This document shows positions 1 through 5,506 of a DNA stretch of 6,093 bases, piece by piece. Each line of letters opens with the position of its first letter. Within the stretch, counting starts at the first letter, position 1. The position numbers and the translations under genes were made by a program. The notes beneath the pieces were generated by a model. It saw only the letters and a list, made by a program, of their open reading frames with translations, ran no database searches and was not told where the DNA came from. The DNA lies in assembly GCA_039934875.1 (NCBI GenBank), contig JBDTLH010000294.1, positions 1 through 6,093 on the forward strand, read 5' to 3'. This DNA is from JBDTLH01 sp039934875 (lineage in GTDB: Bacteria; Acidobacteriota; Terriglobia; Terriglobales; Acidobacteriaceae).

Positions 1-372
1 GTCGGCGCCACCTGGTGCTCCTGGTGTACTCTCATGGACCGCGACAGCTACACTCATCCCGAGATCGCCCGCTTCATCAACGCCAACTTCGTCGCAATTA
101 AGATCGACTACGATGCCGATCCCAAGCTCACCCGGAATATCCAGCGCGCCGCCGCCCTCGAAAATCTCCCCGCCGGAATTCCTCTCACCCTCTTCGTCTC
201 TCCCCAGCTCACGCTCTATGACGGCGGCAGCTACTATCCGCCCACCCCCACCGGGAGTAAAATCTCATTGCAGCAGGCCCTCAGCGGCGCGCTGGCAAAA
301 TACCGCAACCACCGCTCTGCCGTCGCGAAAGATGGCGTAAGACTCAACCTCATCCCGGAGAAACAGCCGTGA
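1..372 (+). CDS. Thioredoxin-like protein, DUF255/YyaL-N-terminal type (5' end outside window)
   Basis: Only the last 123 residues are present; the reading frame is open from base 1, so the start lies upstream. The fragment opens with ATWCSWC (cysteines at fragment residues 6 and 9), a CxxC active site. It is followed by a pattern typical of DUF255 thioredoxin domains (the N-terminal domain of YyaL/SPATA20-like proteins): MDRDSY, then PEIARFINANFVAIKIDYD, then IPLTLFVSP and GGSYYPP. The IP before LTLF is the likely cis-proline loop. The likely role is thiol-disulfide exchange or reductase activity; the substrate is unknown. Full-length YyaL proteins carry a large glycosidase-like domain after this one, but here the protein ends about 40 residues after the thioredoxin core, so it is a stand-alone domain or the C-terminal domain of something else. 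Its TGA (370-372) overlaps the GTG start of the next gene, so the two are probably translationally coupled. The fold is secure; the exact family is less so. Confidence 0.8.
   Translation, partial: VGATWCSWCTLMDRDSYTHPEIARFINANFVAIKIDYDADPKLTRNIQRAAALENLPAGIPLTLFVSPQLTLYDGGSYYPPTPTGSKISLQQALSGALAKYRNHRSAVAKDGVRLNLIPEKQP
357..360 (+). promoter_or_regulatory. Ribosome binding site for the thioredoxin-like selenoprotein gene
   Basis: GGAG lies inside the end of the upstream gene, 8 nt before the GTG at 369-371. The in-frame ATG at 381 is 20 nt from this motif, so GTG 369 is the better start. The GTG overlaps the upstream stop codon as GTGA. Confidence 0.6.
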
Positions 373-833
373 CCCCGACAATGACGCACCCCGTCCGTAA
401 ACTGCTCATAGCCGTTGTGCTGCTCGCCCCCGCCGCACTCTTTGCCGCCGAGAACCTCAAGATCAATCCCCGTCTCGATTACTCGAGCGACAGCCAGGAT
501 GGTCCGCTCATCACCGGCGACCACCTGCAGGATGGCTTCACCGCCGGCAAACCGGCCTACGTGTTGATGTATGGCGAGGGTTGATTTAATTCCAAGCGGC
601 AGGCTCGCCGCTCCGTGGATTTATATGACAAATATCGCGATCGCGCGCAGTTTATCATCATCGACCTCGATAAGCAGCGCTCCCCCGCGCAGCAGCAGTT
701 GGTGAAAAAATATTTCTCCGGTTCCATCCCTCACAGCGTGGTTCTCGACGCACAAGGCAAGCCCCTCTACAATCGCGCCGGCGAAGTGGACAACAGCAAA
801 ATATCGGCCCTGCTCGATCAACAATTAAAGTAA
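369..833 (+). CDS. Exported thioredoxin-like protein, putative selenoprotein (in-frame UGA at catalytic position)
   Basis: Read through the TGA at 582-584, this is one 154-residue protein. Residues 1-27 look like a signal peptide (basic stretch to R10-K11, hydrophobic 12-25, likely cleavage near LFA-AEN), so the product should act outside the cytoplasm. The mature part looks like a thioredoxin fold: strand KPAYVLMYGEG (61-71), residue 72 encoded by UGA, then FNSKRQARR starting the helix, strand QFIIIDLD (94-101), SIP at 119-121 as the cis-proline loop, and VVLDAQGKPLYNRAGEV (124-140). UGA sits where the nucleophilic Cys of CxxC or CxxS belongs, giving U-F-N-S. The frame after it is intact for 82 codons and ends in TAA. 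A hairpin directly downstream fits a bacterial SECIS. The likely role is a thiol/selenol oxidoreductase working with the upstream thioredoxin-like protein. The alternative is a Cys-to-stop mutation or sequencing error. Other genes here end in TGA, so UGA is not globally reassigned. No selA/B/C/D gene is in the window, so Sec decoding is inferred. Confidence 0.72.
582..584 (+). other. In-frame UGA, proposed selenocysteine codon (residue 72)
   Basis: TGA is in frame with both the GTG at 369 and the TAA at 831. The codons on either side read YGEG and FNSKRQ, which is how the nucleophile of a thioredoxin-like motif is flanked (strand end, nucleophile, x, x, start of helix 1). Selenocysteine replaces Cys at exactly such redox positions in known selenoproteins. 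The base after the codon is U. Confidence 0.7.
591..619 (+). promoter_or_regulatory. Candidate bacterial SECIS hairpin
   Basis: In the mRNA, AGCGGC (595-600) pairs perfectly with GCCGCU (607-612) around a 6-nt loop AGGCUC (601-606). The stem extends with UCCA (591-594) pairing UGGA (616-619) across a 3-nt bulge (613-615), giving 10 pairs. The loop starts 16 nt after the UGA and has G at its second and third positions. Bacterial SECIS elements are known to lie immediately 3' of the UGA inside the coding region, with a G near the start of a small apical loop. From memory, E. coli fdhF has an AGGUCU loop about 17 nt after its UGA, also flanked by GC on both sides, which is strikingly close. There is no bulged U in the upper stem here, unlike fdhF. 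SelB would be the partner. Confidence 0.6.
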
Positions 834-840
834 CTGCTGG

Positions 841-908
841 GCGACTGGCCGCTGGCGACCGAGCACTGCTGCGTAAACGTCATCAGCGAGTAGCCAGCAG
901 CCAGTCGC
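841..908. repeat. Imperfect 16-bp inverted repeat downstream of the selenoprotein gene
   Basis: The arm at 841-856 and the arm at 893-908 are reverse complements over 16 bases with one mismatch (position 850), separated by 36 bases. It starts 8 nt after the TAA of the preceding gene. It could form a long hairpin and act as a 3'-end stabiliser or weak terminator, but no T-run follows either arm, so a canonical Rho-independent terminator is unlikely. The arms are built from CTGG/GACTGG-like units, and the wording resembles low-complexity intergenic repeats that recur in some soil-bacterial genomes. That resemblance is an impression. Confidence 0.55.
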
Positions 909-970
909 TGCTCCCCGTGAACTTTTCCTCCTCACCTTTCGTAGCTTCTTGAGTCGAATACAGTGCCATC

Positions 971-976
971 AAGGAG
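971..976 (+). promoter_or_regulatory. Ribosome binding site setting the cupin start
   Basis: AAGGAG lies 5 nt before ATG 982 and 11 nt before ATG 988. It falls inside the longer frame that would begin with TTG at 949, which argues against that upstream start. Confidence 0.65.
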
Positions 977-981
977 CCAGT

Positions 982-1434
982 ATGTTTATGACCGCCTCTC
1001 CTGCGCGCCACAAACTCAGCCACATGGGCGTCGAGATCACCATCCTCGCCGGGGCCGCCACTGCCAGCGACTACACTCTCATCGAATACGTCGCGCCGCC
1101 CCTCTTCCCCGGGCCGCAGCTCCATTGGCACCTGCGCTCCACCGAATGGTTCTACATCATGGAAGGCGAGATCACCTTCGAGGTGGACGGCAAGCAACTC
1201 ACCGCCGCCGCCGCCGGGTTCGTCGAGGTGCCTGCCCGCACCCCCCACCGCTGGTGGAACGCGCAACCGCAGCGCGCCAGAATGCTGATCGGCTTCACCC
1301 AGCCCTCGCTCGACGGATACTTCGAGGAGCTCTTCGACTATGCTAAAAAGCTCTCCGCGTGGCCGCCCACCAACCCCATCTTCATCACTGCTCTCGCCGA
1401 GCGTTACGACACCTTCACCGGCCCGGTGCGCTAA
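982..1434 (+). CDS. Single-domain cupin protein
   Basis: A 150-residue protein with one cupin beta-barrel. Cupin motif 1 is GPQLHWHLRSTEWFYIMEGE, giving metal ligands H48, H50 and E55. Motif 2 is GFVEVPARTPHRWWN with H89. All four ligands of a mononuclear metal site (Fe, Mn, Ni or Zn) are therefore present. The TEWFYIMEGE and PHRWWN wording resembles quercetin-dioxygenase-like or sugar-binding small cupins, but the substrate cannot be read from the sequence. The tail after residue 105 is mostly helical and ends in FITALAERYDTFTGP. There is no signal peptide, so it should be cytosolic. The start was chosen from the AAGGAG at 971-976. The sense strand is strongly C-rich, like the two genes upstream but unlike the genes to the right. 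It converges on the deacetylase gene with 7 nt between stops. The family is certain; the function is unknown. Confidence 0.85.
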   Translation: MFMTASPARHKLSHMGVEITILAGAATASDYTLIEYVAPPLFPGPQLHWHLRSTEWFYIMEGEITFEVDGKQLTAAAAGFVEVPARTPHRWWNAQPQRARMLIGFTQPSLDGYFEELFDYAKKLSAWPPTNPIFITALAERYDTFTGPVR

Positions 1435-1441
1435 ATCGCTC

Positions 1442-2134
1442 TCATTCGCCAATGGTCACGAGACGTCGCGCTTCATTCCTTGAAAGCAATACTCGCGTAG
1501 CCTCGATAGTGTGCCTCCGCTCCGCGCCAGGCGCAATGTGTCCCCCGTCGTGCAGCAGCAGAATCGAGCCCCGCCCGCGCGCATCATTTCTCCGCATCTG
1601 CCGATCAGCGTGATGCAATACCGCCTGCGCCGAAGTGGCCTTCCAGTCGTAACAAGTCACATTCCACATCACCGGCGTAAGTTGCAGGGAACGCGCGATG
1701 GAGAGCGTATCCGCCCTCCTCATGCCAAACGGCGGACGAAAAAACTGCACCGCCTCTCCCGTCGCATCCTCGATACTGTGCTGACACCTGCCCATCTCCG
1801 CGCGCACCCTCATCGACGAGGCGAACACAAGATTGGGATGCGTGTCGGTGTGATTGCCCAGCACGTGTCCCGCCTGATGGATACGCCGCACCAGCCCAGG
1901 TTGCCGCCGCACATATCGCCCGATCAAGAAAAACGTCGCCCGCGCGTTTGCCTTCGCGAGTACATCGAGCAGCCGCTCAGTGGTCCCATCATTCGGCCCA
2001 TCATCATAGGTGAGCGCGATCTCGCCCGGCGGCACATGTGCGACCGTCCTCCCCCACATTTGCGAGGTCGGCGACACCGACGCATAGGAAACAATCGCGG
2101 CGGCAACAGCGGCCATAGCAGAAAGGCACTTCAT
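1442..2134 (-). CDS. Exported NodB-type polysaccharide deacetylase (CE4 family)
   Basis: A 230-residue protein with all five CE4 motifs. Motif 1 is TYDDGPN (D44 catalytic base, D45 metal). Motif 2 is HTDTH (H95 and H99 metal ligands). Motif 3 is RPPFG (133-137). Motif 4 is the YDW at 162-164. Motif 5 is LLLHDGG with H195 as catalytic acid. It should remove N- or O-acetyl groups from a polysaccharide such as peptidoglycan, chitooligosaccharide or an exopolysaccharide; the sequence does not say which. Residues 1-20 (K2, then a hydrophobic run to about 18) look like a signal peptide, so it probably acts in the envelope. The length is about that of a bare NodB domain, with no additional binding domain. 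No strong Shine-Dalgarno precedes the ATG. It is transcribed divergently from the second deacetylase, with a 92-nt gap between starts, and is only about half as long with little similarity outside the motifs, so it is not a recent duplicate. Confidence 0.92.
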   Translation of the reverse strand: MKCLSAMAAVAAAIVSYASVSPTSQMWGRTVAHVPPGEIALTYDDGPNDGTTERLLDVLAKANARATFFLIGRYVRRQPGLVRRIHQAGHVLGNHTDTHPNLVFASSMRVRAEMGRCQHSIEDATGEAVQFFRPPFGMRRADTLSIARSLQLTPVMWNVTCYDWKATSAQAVLHHADRQMRRNDARGRGSILLLHDGGHIAPGAERRHTIEATRVLLSRNEARRLVTIGE

Positions 2135-2183
2135 AGCGGTGTGCCGTAATTGTATGTCGTGCCTAGGGCAGATTGCGGCATGC

Positions 2184-2197
2184 GAGATGTTAATCTC
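2184..2197. promoter_or_regulatory. Small palindrome in the divergent promoter region
   Basis: GAGAT and ATCTC flank GTTA as a 5-bp inverted repeat, 29 nt before the ATG of the rightward deacetylase and inside the 92-nt gap between two divergent genes. It could be an operator half-site pair. I found no convincing -35/-10 boxes, so this is only a positional hint and could be chance. Confidence 0.2.
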
Positions 2198-2226
2198 AGG
2201 TGAGTGTCAGCGCAGCGGGAAGCCTG

Positions 2227-3237
2227 ATGTCAAAGAGAACACAACTCGCGAGCTCGTTGCAGGCCCTGGGAGTTACTCGGCTGCTGGCCGGCGTGCGCCG
2301 CTCCCCGGGTGTGCTGGTCATCAACCATCACCGCATCGGCAGCGCAGAATCCGAGCGCTTTGATCGCGGCTTGTTCAGCGCGACGGCGGAGCAGTTCGAT
2401 GAGCAGCTCTCGTATTTGCAGCGTCATTACCATGTGGTCTCCCTGCCTGAGTTGCAGGATTTTATTGCGCATCCCGAAAAGCTGCGGCACTTTCACGTGA
2501 TGCTGACCTTCGACGACGGATATCGCGACAACCACGACCTTGCGTTCCCCATGTTGCGGGCGCGCGGCGTTCCTGCCACATTTTTCCTTCCGACTTTCCT
2601 CGTCGGCAGCTCTTACTTACCGTGGTGGGACGTGATTGCGTATCTAGTCCGCAACAGCAAGCGAGCAGCGTTGCGGCTCAGCTATCCAGTGGCGGCTGAG
2701 GTCCCTTTGCTGAGAGACGGCGACCGGGAGCAAGCGATCCAGCAGGTGCTGCGCATTTTCAAGCGGCAAAAGGAAGTTTCAGAGGCGAAGTTTCTCTCCG
2801 GCTTGAGCCAGGCGGCGGAGGTGGCAATGCCCGCCGGCAACGAGCGCCGGTTTCTCAACTGGCAAGAGGCACGGGAGATTATAGCCGGCGGAATGTCGAT
2901 TGGCTCGCACACTCATTCGCACACCATCCTTTCGCAACTCTCATATGAGCAGCAGCGGGAAGAGCTCGCTCGCTCCAAGCGGGAACTGGAGGCAGGCCTC
3001 GAGAGCAGGATCGATGCGCTGGCGTATCCGGTAGGGTCGCGCGCGGCATTCAATGAAGAAACAGTGCGGGCGCTGCGGGAGACCGGCTACACGGTTGCTT
3101 TTTCGCACTATTATGGGGTGAATGCTCCGGCAAAATTGAATGCCTTCGACGTGATGCGGACGAAACCTCCGCTCGACCAGCCGCTCTTTCGTTTGAAGAC
3201 GTCGCTGGCGGCGGCTTTCAATTACGATTGGGTATGA
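2227..3237 (+). CDS. Polysaccharide deacetylase family protein (larger, exopolysaccharide-type)
   Basis: A 336-residue protein from ATG 2227, which has GGGA 6 nt upstream; a GTG at 2200 would add 9 residues but lacks a well-spaced ribosome site. It opens with a VLVINHHRIG strand (29-38), as in deacetylases of the exopolysaccharide and lipid-linked type. CE4 motif 1 is TFDDGY (94-99), motif 2 is SHTHSH (H228 and H232), and motif 3 is the degenerate AYPVG (266-270). An insertion of roughly 95 residues (125-220) separates motifs 1 and 2. The usual C-terminal histidine motif is not evident, which is common in this subgroup. The likely reaction is metal-dependent deacetylation of a sugar in a cell-surface glycan. 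There is no signal peptide or clear membrane span, so the site may be cytoplasmic or peripheral. It is 1 nt from the ATP-grasp/phosphatase gene, so the two form an operon. Confidence 0.88.
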   Translation: MSKRTQLASSLQALGVTRLLAGVRRSPGVLVINHHRIGSAESERFDRGLFSATAEQFDEQLSYLQRHYHVVSLPELQDFIAHPEKLRHFHVMLTFDDGYRDNHDLAFPMLRARGVPATFFLPTFLVGSSYLPWWDVIAYLVRNSKRAALRLSYPVAAEVPLLRDGDREQAIQQVLRIFKRQKEVSEAKFLSGLSQAAEVAMPAGNERRFLNWQEAREIIAGGMSIGSHTHSHTILSQLSYEQQREELARSKRELEAGLESRIDALAYPVGSRAAFNEETVRALRETGYTVAFSHYYGVNAPAKLNAFDVMRTKPPLDQPLFRLKTSLAAAFNYDWV

Positions 3238-3238
3238 G

Positions 3239-4963
3239 ATGGTAAAGGTCTTGGTAATGGACTGCGAGTGTGCCGCCGCAGTCGAATCCATTCAGAGTTT
3301 AGGCAGGTTTGGCGCCGAGGTGCATGCTGCGAGCGGGAGCCGCGAGGCGCTGGGGTTCGCATCGCGTTACGTGACGCAGAAGTTCATTCAGGCGCCGGTC
3401 TCGCTCTTCGGTGGGTGGCTGGCGGAGCTCGATGCGCAGCACGGCTATACGCTGATTGTCCCCGCGACGGAAATTTCGCTTTCGGCGCTGGAACGGGCGC
3501 AGGTGAGCGGCGCGCTGCGTCAAAAGGCTGTTCTGCCTCCCCCGCAGTCGCTCGAAGCGGCGCTCGATAAGGAAGCGACCTGGCAGCTCGCCAGTACGCT
3601 CGGTCTTCCACTCCCACACTCGGTGGTGCAGCACGGGTTGAGCAGCGTTCCACCCATTGAGTTTCCGCTGGTGGTGAAACCCATACGCAGCAAGCGCATG
3701 GACAAAGATAAAGTCAAAGAGCTGCAGGTTTCGGTGGTGCGCAATCGTGAAGAGTGGCAGGCGTGCGCGCAATCGCAGGGCGAACATCCGGTGCAGATAC
3801 AAGAGTATTTCGAGGGTCGGGGAGTGGGAGTGGAGTTGCTCTTCCGCGAGGGCGAGCCGGTCTGGCACTTTGCGCATGAGCGGCTGCATGAGTATCCACT
3901 GACCGGAGGAGGCAGCAGCTACCGGCGTGCGATTGCCATGCCGCAGGACCTGTTGGAGCATTCGGTGCGTTTGTTGCGGGCGCTCGAATGGCACGGCGTT
4001 GCCATGGTCGAGTGGAAGACCAATGCGCGCGGCGAGCACCGGCTGATGGAGGTCAATCCGCGTCTGTGGGGATCACTGGCGCTGGCGATTGATGCGGGAG
4101 TGGATTTTCCCGCGGGGCTGTTGCGCATCGCGCAGCACGTACCGTTAGCCGCGCAGCCAAAATACAAAGTGGGATATCGGACGCGCAACATCGCGCGCGA
4201 CTTTAGCTGGCAACTGGCAAATTGGAGGGCGGACCACGCGAATCCGCTGCTGCATACGCGGTCCCGCTGGAAGTCGCTGCTGGAGCTGTTATGGCCGCTG
4301 CTGGGCGCCGAAAGCTGGGACCACTTCGATGGGCGCGATCCCAGTGTGATGGCACGCATCCTGCGCCAACTCACCGCGACGCAATTCTCCGCGGCGATGG
4401 CCAAGGCAAGCAGAAAAATGGAGACCATCGCCCAGATGCGCGGCAAGAGCGAGCGTGTGCTGGCGCGCGTGCAAGCGGCGAATTCAACCAAAGTGTTGTT
4501 TCTTTGTTATGGAAATATATGCCGCAGCGCATTAGCAGAGCAGTTGGCACGGCATGCGTTTGCGGGAAGGGAAGTGGCTTCCGCGGGATTTCATGAGACG
4601 GCGGGACGGCGCTCGCCGGAAAATATGCTTGAAGCGGGGAGCACGCTGGGACTCGATCTTGCCCGCCATCGCTCGCGGCGCGTGACCCAGGAGATGGTTG
4701 AGCGCGCCAGCCTCATCGTGATCATGGACTTTCGGAACTTCGATCTCTTGCGGCGGCAGTTTCCCACCGCGCTCCAAAAGACTGTATTTCTGGGCATGTT
4801 CTGCGCCCCCCCGCAGATCGAGATCACCGATCCTTTCGAAGCGCCAATGACGCAGACGATGGAGGTCGCACGGCAGATCGAAACGGCGGTCAACAATCTG
4901 GGAGCGCGATTAGCGGCAGGGCAGGCGCAGACCAAAACGGCTTCGCCTGCGTTATCACGCTAA
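3239..4963 (+). CDS. ATP-grasp ligase fused to low-molecular-weight protein-tyrosine phosphatase
   Basis: A 574-residue two-domain protein. Residues 1-110 form a Rossmann-like pre-ATP-grasp domain (MVKVLVMDCE start, SLGRFGAEVHAASG). Residues 111-300 form the ATP-grasp domain: FPLVVKP with K147, QIQEYFEGRGVGVE around E189, and metal residues in VEWK (E258) and MEVNPR (E271, N273). This resembles predicted carboligases of the COG3919 type, which join a carboxylate to an amine or thiol via acyl phosphate. Residues 310-415 are a helical linker. Residues 417-560 are a complete LMW-PTP: P-loop CYGNICRS (C423 nucleophile, R429), SAGF, HRSR, and TDPFEAP with D531 as general acid. The phosphatase is relatively standard, so both activities may be live. 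Wzb-type LMW-PTPs dephosphorylate capsule tyrosine kinases, and the deacetylase next door supports a surface-polysaccharide role. It starts 1 nt after the deacetylase stop with a poor ribosome site, which suggests translational coupling. Substrates are unknown. Confidence 0.9.
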   Translation: MVKVLVMDCECAAAVESIQSLGRFGAEVHAASGSREALGFASRYVTQKFIQAPVSLFGGWLAELDAQHGYTLIVPATEISLSALERAQVSGALRQKAVLPPPQSLEAALDKEATWQLASTLGLPLPHSVVQHGLSSVPPIEFPLVVKPIRSKRMDKDKVKELQVSVVRNREEWQACAQSQGEHPVQIQEYFEGRGVGVELLFREGEPVWHFAHERLHEYPLTGGGSSYRRAIAMPQDLLEHSVRLLRALEWHGVAMVEWKTNARGEHRLMEVNPRLWGSLALAIDAGVDFPAGLLRIAQHVPLAAQPKYKVGYRTRNIARDFSWQLANWRADHANPLLHTRSRWKSLLELLWPLLGAESWDHFDGRDPSVMARILRQLTATQFSAAMAKASRKMETIAQMRGKSERVLARVQAANSTKVLFLCYGNICRSALAEQLARHAFAGREVASAGFHETAGRRSPENMLEAGSTLGLDLARHRSRRVTQEMVERASLIVIMDFRNFDLLRRQFPTALQKTVFLGMFCAPPQIEITDPFEAPMTQTMEVARQIETAVNNLGARLAAGQAQTKTASPALSR

Positions 4964-4970
4964 GCGGAAT

Positions 4971-5447
4971 TCACTCCCCCGAAGAGTGGTCGTGAATGAT
5001 GCGCCACCCCTCGGGCCGATGCTGGACGATAAGCGTGGTCATACCGGTCGCCTCTTTACCGTTCTTGAAGACCAAATGCCAACGTCCGTGGGCGAGCGCG
5101 TAATCCTTGCCCAGCATCTTCACGGAGAAGTCTTTAAAATCAAGCGTGCCCATCTCGCGTCCGCCCGTCTGATATCTCTCGCGATAGCGGTCAAGCGTCT
5201 GTTGCCATCCTTTAGTGACGGAGTTGTTGCCATAAAACGTAAGCTCGGGCGAATGCCAGTAGCCCTGCATGAACGCATCGAGATCGCCACGGTTCCAGGC
5301 AGCGGTTTGCGCGGTGAAGAGTTGGCGCACCGCCGCTTGTTCGCCGCCGGACTTGGAGGATAGCGCTTGCGGGAACCCAGTGACAAAAAGCGCGGCAGAG
5401 CAGAACGCGATCATGAACAGTGAACGAAGCATAGAGGCATGATGCAC
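4971..5447 (-). CDS. Exported SnoaL-like/DUF4440 (NTF2 fold) protein
   Basis: A 158-residue protein. The GTG start is favoured because AGAGGA (5453-5458 on this strand) sits 5 nt before it; the in-frame ATG at 5432 (residue 6) has no such site. Residues 6-24 are hydrophobic with R8 in front, a probable signal peptide with cleavage near residues 28-31. The rest is one NTF2-like domain: the helix EQAAVRQLFTAQTAAWNRGD, then LDAFMQGYW, SPELTFYG, a helix with GWQQTLDRYRERY, and the closing strands ALAHGRWHLVF and GWRIIHDHSS. DUF4440 proteins are small alpha+beta cones that bind or turn over small ligands. No catalytic set is obvious beyond the HDH (152-154) near the end. Function is unknown, and it may be secreted or periplasmic. 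It lies downstream of the tsf terminator and converges on the ATP-grasp gene with 7 nt between stops. Confidence 0.85.
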   Translation of the reverse strand: MHHASMLRSLFMIAFCSAALFVTGFPQALSSKSGGEQAAVRQLFTAQTAAWNRGDLDAFMQGYWHSPELTFYGNNSVTKGWQQTLDRYRERYQTGGREMGTLDFKDFSVKMLGKDYALAHGRWHLVFKNGKEATGMTTLIVQHRPEGWRIIHDHSSGE

Positions 5448-5452
5448 CCGCT

Positions 5453-5458
5453 TCCTCT
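5453..5458 (-). promoter_or_regulatory. Ribosome binding site setting the GTG start of the SnoaL-like gene
   Basis: On the minus strand AGAGGA lies 5 nt before GTG 5447-5445. The alternative ATG 15 nt downstream is preceded by pyrimidine-rich sequence without a Shine-Dalgarno match. Confidence 0.6.
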
Positions 5459-5478
5459 GCTCCGCAACCGCACAGCAG

Positions 5479-5504
5479 AAAAAAGGGCCCGGTCTCCCGG
5501 AGCC
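5479..5504 (-). terminator. Rho-independent terminator of tsf
   Basis: Read on the minus strand, GGCTCCGG pairs with CCGGGCCC (one C-C mismatch and one T-G wobble) around a GAGA loop, which is a stable GNRA-type tetraloop. A run of six T follows directly. It sits 32 nt after the tsf stop codon. The plus strand has no T-run after the stem, so it works for leftward transcription only. Because the SnoaL-like gene begins 31 nt beyond it, that gene needs read-through or its own promoter overlapping this element. Confidence 0.85.
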
Positions 5505-5506
5505 TT

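Noticed and set aside
369..584. Plain pseudogene by nonsense mutation
   Set aside because: Possible but less likely: the stop is specifically TGA at the nucleophile position, the rest of the frame is intact, and a SECIS-like hairpin follows. It cannot be fully excluded without the host's Sec genes.
582..584. UGA reassigned to Trp or Gly genome-wide
   Set aside because: Four other genes in the window end in TGA (370-372, 1442-1444, 3235-3237, 4971-4973), and Trp is encoded by TGG throughout.
615..833. Separate 72-residue gene starting at GTG 615
   Set aside because: It has no ribosome site, begins in the 3' side of the hairpin, lacks the first strand of a thioredoxin fold, and is in frame with the upstream part through the TGA. 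It is better read as the second half of the same protein.
949..981. Upstream TTG start for the cupin
   Set aside because: The AAGGAG ribosome site lies inside this extension and points to ATG 982; the extra 11 residues carry no motif.
883..1452. 189-residue reading frame on the - strand over the cupin gene
   Set aside because: It is Gly/Glu-rich low-complexity antisense of a gene with clear metal-binding motifs.
1511..2149. 212-residue reading frame on the + strand
   Set aside because: It lies opposite the deacetylase with all five CE4 motifs, has an Arg/Pro/His-rich composition and no domain; it is a GC-rich antisense artefact.
2160..2170. TGCC-TAG-GGCA palindrome in the divergent gap
   Set aside because: Four-base arms are expected by chance in GC-rich DNA, and no promoter boxes are positioned around it.
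3299..4039. 246-residue reading frame on the - strand
   Set aside because: It is antisense to the ATP-grasp domain, with no recognisable motif and Arg/Leu-rich composition.
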